NCBI GenBank assembly: GCA_004367505.1
Contig: SFCB01000157.1
Coordinates: forward strand, 1-49,885
From: Chloroflexi bacterium OHK40
Lineage (GTDB): Bacteria; Chloroflexota; Chloroflexia; Chloroflexales; Chloroflexaceae
Direction of reading: 5' to 3'
Length of the DNA: 49,885 bases
A program made the position numbers and the translations under genes. The notes under the pieces were generated by a model. It saw only the letters and a list, made by a program, of their open reading frames with translations, did not search any database and was not told where the DNA came from. Shown piece by piece: positions 1-8,021 of this stretch (its first letter is position 1; each line of letters opens with the position of its first letter).

Positions 1-26
1 AACTGCTCGTTGATCTTGCCGCTCAT
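1..26 (-). CDS. 5' end of a gene cut by the left window edge
   Basis: Only the first eight codons are inside the window (MSGKINEQ, reading leftward from an ATG whose first base is at 26). The start is convincing because a perfect GGAGGT Shine-Dalgarno lies seven bases upstream (minus strand, about 33-38). The product cannot be named from eight residues. A short Met-Ser-Gly-Lys opening would fit small CsbD-like stress proteins, but that is a guess and is not claimed here. Confidence 0.6.
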
Positions 27-337
27 GCTGGCACCTCCGGTAGGCAGCGATAGCTGCCCGCATCCTACCACTGGCTGCAAGACGTTACGTCACACCCGAA
101 CGCAAGAACGCGAGGGGACAGGGGAGGGGAGCCTGCCCCCGCCTGCGCGGGGACAGGTCCAGAAGCGCGGCCCAAGCCATGAACCACGACTCCGGCCAGA
201 CGTACTATCCGCCGCTGAACCTTGATCGTGCGGGTAAAGGCGCCCCACCGGGGCGTCTCAACGTGATCCTGATCTTGCGACATCTCCGTGGTGAACCGCC
301 ATCCCCTGAAAGGATACGGCGCGAAGCACGCGGGTCG
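27..337. other. non-coding gap with GC-rich hairpin and TACGTCACACC element
   Basis: No credible gene is seen; the short open frames here lack ribosome binding sites and known motifs. The gap holds an exact TACGTCACACC at 86-96, shared with the gaps upstream of the Rieske oxygenase and proC genes. It also holds a hairpin at 132-157 (CCTG-C-CCCCGC, four-base loop, GCGGGG-A-CAGG). The promoter of the leftmost gene must also lie here, but no clear -10 box was found. Confidence 0.5.
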
Positions 338-1000
338 CTAGCTGATGGGCGGCAGGATGCCGTTGGAGGCGAGGTTGTGAGCGTAGCGAGTGGTTTCGGG
401 GAGGCGGTAGCGCGTGATGCAGGCCATGACGATCTCGGCGGACGAATGTAGGCCGACGCGGTGACCCGGAGAGACGTAGACAGGTTTAACGCCGGGTCGT
501 GTGCGCAGAGCCCAGCCTACCTGCTCCCGACGATGGGTGAGCGGCACGCGCGCGCCCCGCTCGTCGGGCAGGGTGGGATGCTGGCCCACTAACAGTGCTT
601 TGGCGCAGCCGATGGTTGGCAGGCCGCTCAGGACCCCAAGGTGGCTGGCGATCCCGAGTCGTCGCGGATGGGCGATCCCCTGCCCATCACAGATGACAAG
701 ATCGGGCGGCGTCTTGAGCATCGCCAGCGCATCGAGGATCACCGGAGCCTCACGAAAGGAGAGGAAGCCCGGCACGTAGGGGAAACGGGCCGCGCCTCGG
801 GCCAGGGCATAGTCCAGCGGCCGTAACGCTGGATAACTGAGCACAACCACCGCCGCCCGCGCCGTTGCGCCCTCGTTTTCAAAGCCAACATCCACGCCCG
901 CGATGGTGCGGATCACGCCGTATTCGTCAGCGATCCGCACCTGAGCACGGAAGGCCTCCTGAACCGCGACAGCATCCTCGATTGTCGTTGGCCACTCCAT
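338..1000 (-). CDS. nfi: endonuclease V
   Basis: Endonuclease V nicks DNA one phosphodiester 3' of deaminated adenine (hypoxanthine) and starts repair of deamination damage; many family members also cut inosine-containing RNA. Starting at ATG 1000 (MEWPTT) the protein has 220 residues, the normal family length. Visible motifs are GVDVGF (metal ligand Asp37), PYVPGFLSFRE (Tyr75 wedge region and Glu84), DGQGIAHPRRLGIASH (Asp105, His111) and GCAK (Lys134), covering the known catalytic set. A GTG two codons earlier (1006) is also possible; neither start has a strong SD. The gene lies 47 bp downstream of the sulfite-oxidase-like gene on the same strand and is probably cotranscribed with it. No functional link between the two is known. 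Confidence 0.93.
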   Translation of the reverse strand: MEWPTTIEDAVAVQEAFRAQVRIADEYGVIRTIAGVDVGFENEGATARAAVVVLSYPALRPLDYALARGAARFPYVPGFLSFREAPVILDALAMLKTPPDLVICDGQGIAHPRRLGIASHLGVLSGLPTIGCAKALLVGQHPTLPDERGARVPLTHRREQVGWALRTRPGVKPVYVSPGHRVGLHSSAEIVMACITRYRLPETTRYAHNLASNGILPPIS

Positions 1001-1047
1001 GCGCACCGCACCATGCCGACATCGGCATACGATCCCTGGTGCAGCCG

Positions 1048-1662
1048 CTACTCAGCGTAGCGCTCTTCCTTCCAGGGATCGGCGTTGTTGTTGTAGCCGT
1101 AGCGCTCCCAGAAGCCGAGTTTGTCGTAGCTGAGGAACTCGAGCCCTCGCAGCCACTTCGCGCTCTTCCAGAAATATTTGCCCGGCGTAAGGAGCCGCAG
1201 CGGGTAACCGTGCTCCGGCGTGAGCTCCTCGCCCTCGTATTTATAGGCGAGCATCGCGTCGGGGTGCGTGAGCGCGTCGAGGGGAACATTGGCCGTAAAG
1301 CCCTGTTCGCAGTGGGCGATCACATACTTTGCCGTGGGCTTCAGCGCAGGGATGGCCTTCAGAAAGTCGGTGAAGCGTACACCCTCCCAGCGGGTGTCGA
1401 GTTTGCTCCAGCGAGTGACGCAGTGAATATCGGTCACGATCTCGACGGTTGGCAGGGCCCGAAACTCGGCAAAGCTGAGTCTGGCTGGCGCCTCGATCTC
1501 GCCCCAGACCCGTAGGTCCCAGGTCTCCTCAAGGTTATGGTACTGCGGCACCGTTCCATAATGCAGAATGGGAAACTTCTCTGTAACATACTGGCCCGGA
1601 GGCACCCGCCCCTCCTGGCCAGCCGGTGTGCGATCACGCTTTTTCTTGAAGGCGTCGAACAT
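1048..1662 (-). CDS. sulfite-oxidase-like molybdopterin-dependent oxidoreductase
   Basis: The protein has 204 residues and is a short, cytoplasmic-looking member of the sulfite oxidase/YedY molybdopterin fold (oxidoreductase molybdopterin-binding domain over most of its length). The HCVTRWS stretch places Cys81 where the family has its molybdenum-coordinating cysteine. Other typical segments are the WEGV strand after it, and HGYPLRLLTPGKYFWKSAKW near the C-terminus. There is no Tat or Sec signal, and no heme or dimerisation domain as in true sulfite oxidase, so the substrate is unknown. The start at 1662 (MFDAFKKK) has GAGGAG seven bases upstream. A longer frame to 1689 lacks such a site. A perfect minus-strand TATAAT at 1707-1712 is the likely promoter. 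A MoaB/MogA-type cofactor gene lies at the other end of the window. Confidence 0.85.
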   Translation of the reverse strand: MFDAFKKKRDRTPAGQEGRVPPGQYVTEKFPILHYGTVPQYHNLEETWDLRVWGEIEAPARLSFAEFRALPTVEIVTDIHCVTRWSKLDTRWEGVRFTDFLKAIPALKPTAKYVIAHCEQGFTANVPLDALTHPDAMLAYKYEGEELTPEHGYPLRLLTPGKYFWKSAKWLRGLEFLSYDKLGFWERYGYNNNADPWKEERYAE

Positions 1663-1706
1663 GGTCTGCTCCTCGCTACCAGCACGCATTTATCAAGATC
1701 CAGTCC

Positions 1707-1712
1707 ATTATA
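1707..1712 (-). promoter_or_regulatory. -10 box TATAAT for the sulfite-oxidase-like gene
   Basis: A perfect TATAAT on the minus strand, 44 bases upstream of the start at 1662. No good -35 hexamer is present at 17 bp (GGGGGT there). Confidence 0.5.
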
Positions 1713-1886
1713 CCTTCTCTGGCGTTACACCCCCGCCTTGAGGGCGTGCCGGATGTGCCTGTACCCCCGCGTGCGGTGGTGTGGAAGCGCGGCTCCGGGT
1801 AAGCGTGAGCGGCCATCGAGCAGCGCGCACCGCGACGTTGGCGCCCACGGCGCGCTGGTGTGCAGCGCGATACGTCACACCTCACC

Positions 1887-1916
1887 TTGACAGGATCGGG
1901 CACCGGCGGGTAAGCT
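1887..1916 (+). promoter_or_regulatory. candidate sigma-70 promoter of the Rieske gene
   Basis: TTGACA at 1887-1892 is followed after 18 bp by TAAGCT (1911-1916), a 3/6 match to TATAAT. The start codon is about 100 bases downstream. The -35 is perfect and the -10 is weak. Confidence 0.4.
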
Positions 1917-2017
1917 TGGAATATCCCACCGGTATGCCCTGGCCGGCTGATAGGTCCGACCCGCGTCGCGAGACTATTGCGCCGCGCGTATCGCTCCTGC
2001 TACCAGGAGAGGTTGCC

Positions 2018-3124
2018 ATGACGAGCTTCACCAGAGCCTCGGTCCCCACGGCCGTCTATACGCTTCCGGGCCGCTACTTTACGGATCACGCGATTTTCGC
2101 AGCCGAGCTGCGCCGTATCTTCGGCGAGCGCTGGGTGTGCGTCGGTCGGAGCGAGCAGGTCGCGGAGCCCGGCCAGTACGTACTCGTGGACCTTGCCGGT
2201 GAGAGCCTGATCCTGGTTCGCGACCAGGACGGAACGCTACATGCCCATTTCAACGTATGCCGGCACCGGGGCACGCGGATGTGCGAGGGCTCCGCCGGGC
2301 GCTTCGGCGAGACCATCCAGTGTCCCTACCACGCCTGGACGTACGCCCTTGATGGGCGTCTGCTGACCGCCAGGCACATGCAGGACACACCCGGGTTCCA
2401 GAAGGCCGACTGGCCCCTCCAGAGCGCGGCGGTGGCGGAGTGGGAGGGCTTCGTCTTTGTGTGCCTCGCCGAGCGCCCCGAGCCGTTTGAGGAGGCCTTC
2501 GCCCTACTGATCGGCCGCTTTGCGGCCTGGGGGGTGGGGGGCCTGCGGCGCGGTGCCGCGATCACCTACGAGGTGGCCGCCAACTGGAAGCTGATCGTCC
2601 AGAACTATTCCGAATGCTACCACTGCCCGCTCATTCACCCGGCGCTGGTGGAGCTTTCGCCCTGGCAGAGTGGGCGGAACGATCTGAGTGAGGGGCCCTT
2701 TCTCGGCGGCTACATGGAACTGAACCACGCCAGCATGACGGTCGGCGGCGCCACCGCCCGCCCACCCATCGGTACCCTGGCCGGCGAGGAGTTGCGGCGT
2801 GTCTACTACTATGCGATCTTCCCCAACCTGCTGCTCAGCCTCCACCCGGATTACGTGATGGCCCACACGCTCTGGCCCACGGATGTCGGCCACACGCGCG
2901 TCGTCTGTGAGTGGTACTTCGAGCCCTCAGCGATGGCGGCACCCGGATTCGACCCGTCTGATGCGGTGGCATTCTGGGATCTGACCAACCGCCAGGACTG
3001 GCACGTCTGCGAGCTGTCGCAGCAGGGCGTGAGCTCGCGCGCCTACGCACCGGGTCCCTATGCCCAGGCGGAGGGGCTCCTCTGGCAGTTTGACCAGGAG
3101 TACCTACGCGCCCTCGAGGGCTGA
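2018..3124 (+). CDS. Rieske non-heme iron oxygenase, alpha subunit
   Basis: This is the catalytic subunit of a ring-hydroxylating-type oxygenase. Electrons arrive through a Rieske [2Fe-2S] centre and oxygen is activated at a mononuclear Fe(II). From ATG 2018 (AGGAGAGG seven bases before it) it has 368 residues. The Rieske ligands are visible as Cys81-x-His83 (CRHRGTRMC) and Cys102-x2-His105 (CPYHAWTY). The iron site is NYSECYHCPLIHP with His202 and His207, and a third acidic ligand is likely in the NRQDWHVCE segment near the C-terminus. This matches the family order, Rieske domain then catalytic domain. The HCPLIHP form resembles members acting on quaternary amines or betaines as well as aromatic substrates, so the substrate is open. 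No reductase or ferredoxin gene is adjacent. The gene converges on the WD40 pseudokinase. Confidence 0.9.
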   Translation: MTSFTRASVPTAVYTLPGRYFTDHAIFAAELRRIFGERWVCVGRSEQVAEPGQYVLVDLAGESLILVRDQDGTLHAHFNVCRHRGTRMCEGSAGRFGETIQCPYHAWTYALDGRLLTARHMQDTPGFQKADWPLQSAAVAEWEGFVFVCLAERPEPFEEAFALLIGRFAAWGVGGLRRGAAITYEVAANWKLIVQNYSECYHCPLIHPALVELSPWQSGRNDLSEGPFLGGYMELNHASMTVGGATARPPIGTLAGEELRRVYYYAIFPNLLLSLHPDYVMAHTLWPTDVGHTRVVCEWYFEPSAMAAPGFDPSDAVAFWDLTNRQDWHVCELSQQGVSSRAYAPGPYAQAEGLLWQFDQEYLRALEG

Positions 3125-3391
3125 TGGGCTCCTGGCAGGCCCGCAGGGCTACCCTGGCCTCATCGGGGGCTTACTCGCCGCGACGGCGCTTAGCGTAGCT
3201 GTGGCGCACCAGGCGCGGAAACGACGATCTTCCGGCGGCACCGCGCGCCCACGCCGGGGCTTCCTGGCCTCCGTCGGGCCGCCCCACCAACTCCCTGCGG
3301 GAGCAGAGCGAGCCAGCACAGGCCGGCTTTGTCGAGCGCGCACGACGGGCCGGGTTGCACCCATCGCGACACTGATAGCACAACCGTTAGG

Positions 3392-6300
3392 CTAGCCGGC
3401 CGGCTCCAGCAGGACCACCCCACCATCACGGGTTGCGACCGCCACCTGCCCGCCATCGGGGCGAAAGGCCAGCCCGAGAATGGTGCCAGCGCCGAGATCC
3501 AGACTGCTGATCTGCTCACCGCTGTCGGTATTCCAGAACTCCACAAGGCCCGAGAGCGTCCCGGTGACGAGCACCGCGCCATCGGGCGAGAAGGTGATGC
3601 TGCTATACCAGCCCTGCTCGGGCGAGGCGGCGATACTGCGCACCTCATCGCCGGTAGCGGCCTCCCAGATCTTGAGCGTGCCATCGCTGCTGGCGCTGGC
3701 AACCCACCCACGGCCAGCGGGCATATCGATCGCCGTCACCGGGCCGCTGTGGCCATTGAAACTGCTCTGCCGATCGCCGCTCTGCACATCCCACACCGTC
3801 ACCTCGGGCCGATCGGCGGGCTCGTTGGTGAGGCCAGAGAGCTGCGAGCCATCGCGGCTGAAGGCCAGCGCATAGACCGGCCCCCCGAGGCCCCGCAGGG
3901 TACGCACCTCCTCCAACGTGGTGGCATCCCAGAGCGCGACATCGCCCTGCTCGTTGCCGGCGGCGATCAGACGCCGATCACGGCTCACCGTGACCGTGAG
4001 GGCAAAGCCATCGAGACCTTCCAGCTGCCGCGCCTCGGCTGTACCAGTCAGATTGATCACCACCACATCGCCCGCGTCGCTCACGGCGACGATCTGAGAG
4101 TCGCTGATGAAGCTGAGGTACTGGTTAGTGGGCGCACCCCCGCTGAGCGGGATCTGCCGACCGTCGGCGAGGATATGGACCTTCACCGAGCCGTTAGCGC
4201 CACCGGTGCCGAGGAGCGCGCCGGTATCGGAGTAGGCCAGGGTGGTGACGGCGCCCTGGGCGAGAATGGCGCTCTGAACGACCTCCTGACGCGAGACATC
4301 CCAGACAGCTACGCTCCCGGCAGTATCGCTGCTGGTCACGAGGCGCTCGCTGTCGGGGCTCCAGGCCAGGCCAAGCAGACGCAGGCCGCGCTGCTGCAAG
4401 ATCCCTCGATCGGCGCCGGTACGGGCGCTCCAGAGGTGTACGGTACCGTCGAGGCTGGCGCTGGCGAGCAGGCTGCCATCCGGACTATAGCTCACACCAC
4501 GGATCACTACCCATCCGTTGTGGCCCTGGAGCTCGCGCTCCTGGCGACCGCTTGCCGCATCGAGGATGTAGACGCTGCCGCTGATCGAGCCAACCGCTAC
4601 CTGCCCGCCATCGGGGCTGAAGCTGACGCCCGTTAACCAGAACGGCGCGCCGCTCTGCGGGTCGACGGGGGCGGTGTAGGCAAACTCCTCGCGCTGGCGG
4701 CCACTGGCGACATCCCACAGCCGCGCGGTCCCATCACGCGAGACAGAGACGAGGCTGGCACCATCGGGGCTGAAGGTGATATTGCCGAGGAAGTCGGTAT
4801 GGCCCTCAAGCGTACGCAGCCGCTCCCCGCTCGCCGCATCCCAGATGATCACCGTCTGGTCGGTGCTGCCGGAAGCGAGCAGGCGGCCATCGGGCGAGAA
4901 GGCGAGGCTACGGATCCAGCCCGTATGGCCCTCCAACTGGCGCACCTCCGCAGCGTCAGCGACATCCCAGATCCGGATGATGGTATCGTCCTGGGCGCCG
5001 GAGGCGAGCAGGCGGCCATCGGGCGAGAAGGCGAGCGCGCTGATATCGGTGCTGTGCCCATCCAGGGCCGCACCGGGCTCGAGACTCTCAGCATTGCGCA
5101 GCTGGATCTGCCCACCCAGACCCACGGCAATACGCTGCCCATCGGGCGCGTAGAGCACCGCGCCAACAGCCTCGTCCTCAAGCTGCACCGTCTCAGTAAA
5201 GCTGCCAGCCAGGGCCAGCGTTTCGCTGGGCGCCGGCGTCGTCGGTTCAGCGGTTGCCGCAGGGCTCTGGCTGCTCGCGCCGCCGGCTGGCGCGGAGGTG
5301 GCCATCGCAGCCGACCCAGGCAGGATGGGCAGCGTTGCGCCATTGTTCATGATCAGCCAGCCGAGCCAGAGGCCAACGACGCAAATTCCGAGGGCGAGGA
5401 CGGCCAGCACGGCCACGAGGGCCAGCAGGCAACCGTTGCTCACACGGAAGCCCTGGCGCGCTGGCGGCGCCGAGGGCGGCACCGTCTGCCAGGTGGTGGC
5501 CGTACCGGCATACTGCGGTGCGGGTGGCGGCCCGCTGCCCCACTGGGGGGGTGGGGCTGGTGGCGGCGGGCCATAGCCGGTGGCCGGCTCACCGGCAGCC
5601 GCAGGCACCGGGCGCGGGGGCGCGGGCGGAGCGCTCGCGGCGGGGGGAGCGGCTGCTGGCACCTCCTGGGCCACCGGGGCCGTCGCGCCGAGGGGCCGCC
5701 CGGCCATCAGGCGCACCGTCTCCAGGGCGCTACGCATCTCACGGGCCTGCTGGTAGCGGTTCCCGGGTTTCAACTCCAGCGCCCGCAGCACTAGCTGCTC
5801 GGCAAGCGCTGAGACCCGGGCATTCAGCAGGCGCGGCGAGTTCAGGGGCGTGCCACTCTCGCGCTGGGCGGCTGGTGGCGGAGCCCAGCCCGTAAGCAAC
5901 TGGTAGAGCACGGCGCCGATCGCGTAGATATCGCTCGAGGTGGTGGGCTCGGCGCGCGTATCGTGGAGCTCCGGGGCACGGTACGGCGACGGCTCGACCG
6001 TAAAGTGGCGCACGAGGGCGAACGGCGCCAGAAACAGCCCCCCATCGAGGGACGACCACAGATCGGTCGAGCGCAGATCGCCGATCAGCAGCGGCGGCGT
6101 ACGGCTATGGAGCACATCGAGGGCGCCGAGGAGCCGATCGATATAGTTCAGCACCTCGCCCTCGGGCAACGGCCCACCACGGTCGCGGGCAACCCGCTCC
6201 AGATCCTGCCCGCCCGGATCATCGGCGACGAGGAAATAGGTCAACCCCTGGGCGAAATGGTCGCGCAGGGTGAGCAGGCCAGGCGTGCTCACGCCAGCGA

Positions 6301-6481
6301 TCTGCTCAGCCAGATGGCGCACATCGGCCAGGGCGCCCTCGCCTGGCTGCGGCAGAGCGGCCACGAGCACCCGCAGCGAGTCGCGGGTGTCGATGGCCCG
6401 GTAGATCACCCCGTCCGGGCGCTCCTCGACGACATAGGTGATCCGGTAGCGCTCGTTCAGGCTAGACTCGGGTGCGAGCAT
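3392..6481 (-). CDS. membrane-spanning protein with pseudokinase domain and 14 WD40 repeats
   Basis: The protein has 1029 residues. Residues about 10-258 keep the Ser/Thr kinase outline (YRAPEL at 167-172, SSDIYAIGAVLYQLLTG from 182), but the key residues are lost. The glycine loop reads EERPDG, the VAIK lysine is absent (VLVAAL), HRDLKPxN has become IGDLRSTD (133-140) and DFG has become APF (152-154). Residues 262-345 are a Pro/Ala-rich linker, and 351-378 is a single transmembrane helix. Residues about 430-1029 hold 14 recognisable WD40 units, enough for two seven-bladed propellers, predicted outside the membrane. Active kinase-WD40 fusions are common in Chloroflexota and actinobacteria; this one looks like a binding or scaffold form. 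The start has GAGGG five bases upstream and an extended -10 near 6540. The 3' end faces the Rieske gene across 267 bp. Confidence 0.88.
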   Translation of the reverse strand: MLAPESSLNERYRITYVVEERPDGVIYRAIDTRDSLRVLVAALPQPGEGALADVRHLAEQIAGVSTPGLLTLRDHFAQGLTYFLVADDPGGQDLERVARDRGGPLPEGEVLNYIDRLLGALDVLHSRTPPLLIGDLRSTDLWSSLDGGLFLAPFALVRHFTVEPSPYRAPELHDTRAEPTTSSDIYAIGAVLYQLLTGWAPPPAAQRESGTPLNSPRLLNARVSALAEQLVLRALELKPGNRYQQAREMRSALETVRLMAGRPLGATAPVAQEVPAAAPPAASAPPAPPRPVPAAAGEPATGYGPPPPAPPPQWGSGPPPAPQYAGTATTWQTVPPSAPPARQGFRVSNGCLLALVAVLAVLALGICVVGLWLGWLIMNNGATLPILPGSAAMATSAPAGGASSQSPAATAEPTTPAPSETLALAGSFTETVQLEDEAVGAVLYAPDGQRIAVGLGGQIQLRNAESLEPGAALDGHSTDISALAFSPDGRLLASGAQDDTIIRIWDVADAAEVRQLEGHTGWIRSLAFSPDGRLLASGSTDQTVIIWDAASGERLRTLEGHTDFLGNITFSPDGASLVSVSRDGTARLWDVASGRQREEFAYTAPVDPQSGAPFWLTGVSFSPDGGQVAVGSISGSVYILDAASGRQERELQGHNGWVVIRGVSYSPDGSLLASASLDGTVHLWSARTGADRGILQQRGLRLLGLAWSPDSERLVTSSDTAGSVAVWDVSRQEVVQSAILAQGAVTTLAYSDTGALLGTGGANGSVKVHILADGRQIPLSGGAPTNQYLSFISDSQIVAVSDAGDVVVINLTGTAEARQLEGLDGFALTVTVSRDRRLIAAGNEQGDVALWDATTLEEVRTLRGLGGPVYALAFSRDGSQLSGLTNEPADRPEVTVWDVQSGDRQSSFNGHSGPVTAIDMPAGRGWVASASSDGTLKIWEAATGDEVRSIAASPEQGWYSSITFSPDGAVLVTGTLSGLVEFWNTDSGEQISSLDLGAGTILGLAFRPDGGQVAVATRDGGVVLLEPAG
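4875..5035. repeat. 32-bp exact direct repeat inside the WD40 coding region
   Basis: The 32 bases at 4875-4906 recur without change at 5004-5035, a shift of 129 bp, which is exactly one 43-residue WD40 blade. They encode the same SPDGRLLASG segment in blades 2 and 3. Identity at the DNA level suggests recent blade duplication or gene conversion rather than an ancient repeat. Confidence 0.85.
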
Positions 6482-6537
6482 GGTCTCCCTCGGAGCAAAG
6501 AGCGTAGGGGTCGCGGCAGCGCAGGATGTTCAGGGAG

Positions 6538-6546
6538 AGCATACCA
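6538..6546 (-). promoter_or_regulatory. extended -10 of the WD40 pseudokinase gene
   Basis: The minus strand reads TGG-TATGCT, 56 bases upstream of the start codon. TATGCT matches TATAAT at four of six positions and is preceded by TGn. Confidence 0.35.
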
Positions 6547-6569
6547 CACTCTACACCCTGCGCTCCAGG

Positions 6570-7958
6570 CTAATCGACCGTGATCGCCGCCCCCGCCGGG
6601 GCGATCGCCCCGCGCGCCAGAGCCTCCTCGATCCGCGCCACACACTGCTCGGCGCTGATCGTCGCCCCTTCGATCGAGGCCAGGAAATGCTGGCGGGTAA
6701 AGTCGCCGGCCAGGAAGAGGTTCGGCACCGGGCTCGCCTGGTCGGGCCGGTATTTATCGACCCCGGGCAGCGCCTGGTAGACCGAGTTGGGAATGCGGAC
6801 GATCGTATGCTTCAGGAGCCGCGCGGAGCGGGCGTTGGGGTGGAGCCGCACAAACTCCTCCATGACCACGCGCACCAGTTCATCGTCGGGGAGCTTGATC
6901 AACTCTTCGGCGGGCGCCACCACGAACTGCATAATGCTCTTGCCACCCCGGTGGTACTCCGGCGCCACCATCGCCATGTCGGCGTAGACGCTCAGATGAG
7001 TGCCCGCGCTGAAGAGCAGGTTGTCCACCCCCGCAATCTGCCGGTCGAAGAAGAGCTGCATGGTGATCACCGGCGAGCCCTTGAGGTGCTTGAGGTTGTC
7101 GAAGTAGGCGAACTGGCGCAGGCTCTCCGGCAGCACCTTGCGCAGGCTGTGCACGGGCATCGCGGAGACATAGACATCCCCGGTGATCATCTCGCCGTCC
7201 TCGAGCGCGAAGCCCGTCACCTGGTTGGCGGCGGCATCGTGCTTGATCGCCACCACCTTCCGGCCGAGCTCGACCCGCCCCCCGCGCGCCTCGATCTGGG
7301 CGATCAGCGGGCGCCAGATGTTCGTGTCTGGCGAACCCTTGACCAGCGCCATCCGCGGCGCTTCCTTCTCGTGGGCAAAGTGGAGCATGGCCGTGAGCGC
7401 CAGCTTGGCCGAGACCCGGTCGGCGGGCTGGAAGTTGAGCGCCAGGGCCATGGTGTGCATCACCTCGTCGAGGGAGCGCTGGCCCATCCCGTGGCGCAGG
7501 TGCCAGGAGGCGTAGCTCTCATCGTCCTGCTGATCGACGTAGCGCTGGTCGCCGAAGATTGGGCGCATCAGCCCCAGCCCCATGCGCAGCTTATCGCCCC
7601 AGCTGAGGGGCTTAAAGCCGGCCACGCCGGCAAGCCCGTTGAGCGGCGTGGGGAGCCACGGCACAAAGCGGATGCCAGCGAGGCCGTGGCGCTCGGAGGC
7701 AAAGATCATCTCCGCAGGTTTCCAGTTGAAGGTGTCGCCCAGGCCGTAGCGCTCCAGGAAGCCGAGCAGGTGATGGTAAGCGCCGAAGAAGACGTGCAAG
7801 CCGGACTCGATCCAGTCGCCATCTTCGTCACGCCAGGCCGAAACCTTACCACCCGGCACGGCGCGCTTCTCGAGCAGCACAACCTCGTGGCCGCGATCGA
7901 CCATGGTGCGAGCCACGACAAATCCGGCCGGGCCGCCACCAGCTATAATGACACGCAT
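6570..7958 (-). CDS. FAD-dependent carotenoid desaturase-like amine oxidase family protein
   Basis: This flavoprotein of 462 residues opens with a dinucleotide-binding fold (MRVIIAGGGPAGFVVA, GGGPAG at 8-13, then LLEKRAVPGGKVSAW). It closes with the FAD-binding tail NLFLAGDFTRQHFLASIEGA, very close in form to plant/cyanobacterial phytoene and zeta-carotene desaturases (PDS/ZDS, CrtP/CrtQ). The GLGDTFNWKPAEMIFAS stretch also matches that group. Such enzymes introduce double bases into polyene chains with quinone or oxygen as acceptor; relatives include squalene-processing HpnE-type oxidases. The exact substrate cannot be set from sequence alone, so no symbol is given. No other carotenoid gene is nearby. 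An extended -10 (TGC-TATAAC) lies 45 bases upstream. The start codon is 63 bp from that of the divergent glycoside hydrolase. Confidence 0.8.
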   Translation of the reverse strand: MRVIIAGGGPAGFVVARTMVDRGHEVVLLEKRAVPGGKVSAWRDEDGDWIESGLHVFFGAYHHLLGFLERYGLGDTFNWKPAEMIFASERHGLAGIRFVPWLPTPLNGLAGVAGFKPLSWGDKLRMGLGLMRPIFGDQRYVDQQDDESYASWHLRHGMGQRSLDEVMHTMALALNFQPADRVSAKLALTAMLHFAHEKEAPRMALVKGSPDTNIWRPLIAQIEARGGRVELGRKVVAIKHDAAANQVTGFALEDGEMITGDVYVSAMPVHSLRKVLPESLRQFAYFDNLKHLKGSPVITMQLFFDRQIAGVDNLLFSAGTHLSVYADMAMVAPEYHRGGKSIMQFVVAPAEELIKLPDDELVRVVMEEFVRLHPNARSARLLKHTIVRIPNSVYQALPGVDKYRPDQASPVPNLFLAGDFTRQHFLASIEGATISAEQCVARIEEALARGAIAPAGAAITVD

Positions 7959-8003
7959 CGTGGGTGCTCTTTCATTGCCGACACGAAACCGTAAGCCTTT
8001 TTC

Positions 8004-8012
8004 GTTATAGCA
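8004..8012 (-). promoter_or_regulatory. extended -10 of the desaturase-like gene
   Basis: The minus strand reads TGC-TATAAC, 45 bases upstream of the start at 7958. It lies within the 63-bp gap to the divergent gene at 8022. Confidence 0.5.
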
Positions 8013-8021
8013 CGGGTAGGT

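Larger units (their letters stand above)
1663..2017. other. divergent intergenic region with promoters and repeat elements
   Basis: This gap of about 355 bp separates the minus-strand sulfite-oxidase-like gene from the plus-strand Rieske gene. It holds a minus TATAAT (1707-1712), a GC-rich repeat fragment GGCGTTACACCCCCGC followed by GGGCGTGCC (1721-1750), a TACGTCACACC copy (1871-1881) and a plus TTGACA (1887-1892). An open frame runs from 1781 into the oxygenase, but its first 79 codons have no ribosome binding site and no family similarity that I recognise. Confidence 0.5.

Noticed and set aside
3149-3364. 71-codon minus-strand frame preceded by TGCTATCAG seven bases before its ATG, in the Rieske/WD40 gap
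   Set aside because: The promoter-like box and leaderless spacing are suggestive. The product, however, is Arg/Pro-rich without motif and has no SD, and codon use is not distinctive. Kept only as a note.
3329-4636. Long plus-strand open frame (435 codons) opposite the WD40 gene
   Set aside because: It is antisense to a clear WD40 coding region, has no SD or recognisable domain, and follows the high-GC codon pattern of the opposite strand.
6480-7994. Plus-strand open frame of 504 codons opposite the desaturase-like gene
   Set aside because: It mirrors the real minus-strand gene, which has intact FAD motifs from end to end. The His/Arg-rich translation has no family features.
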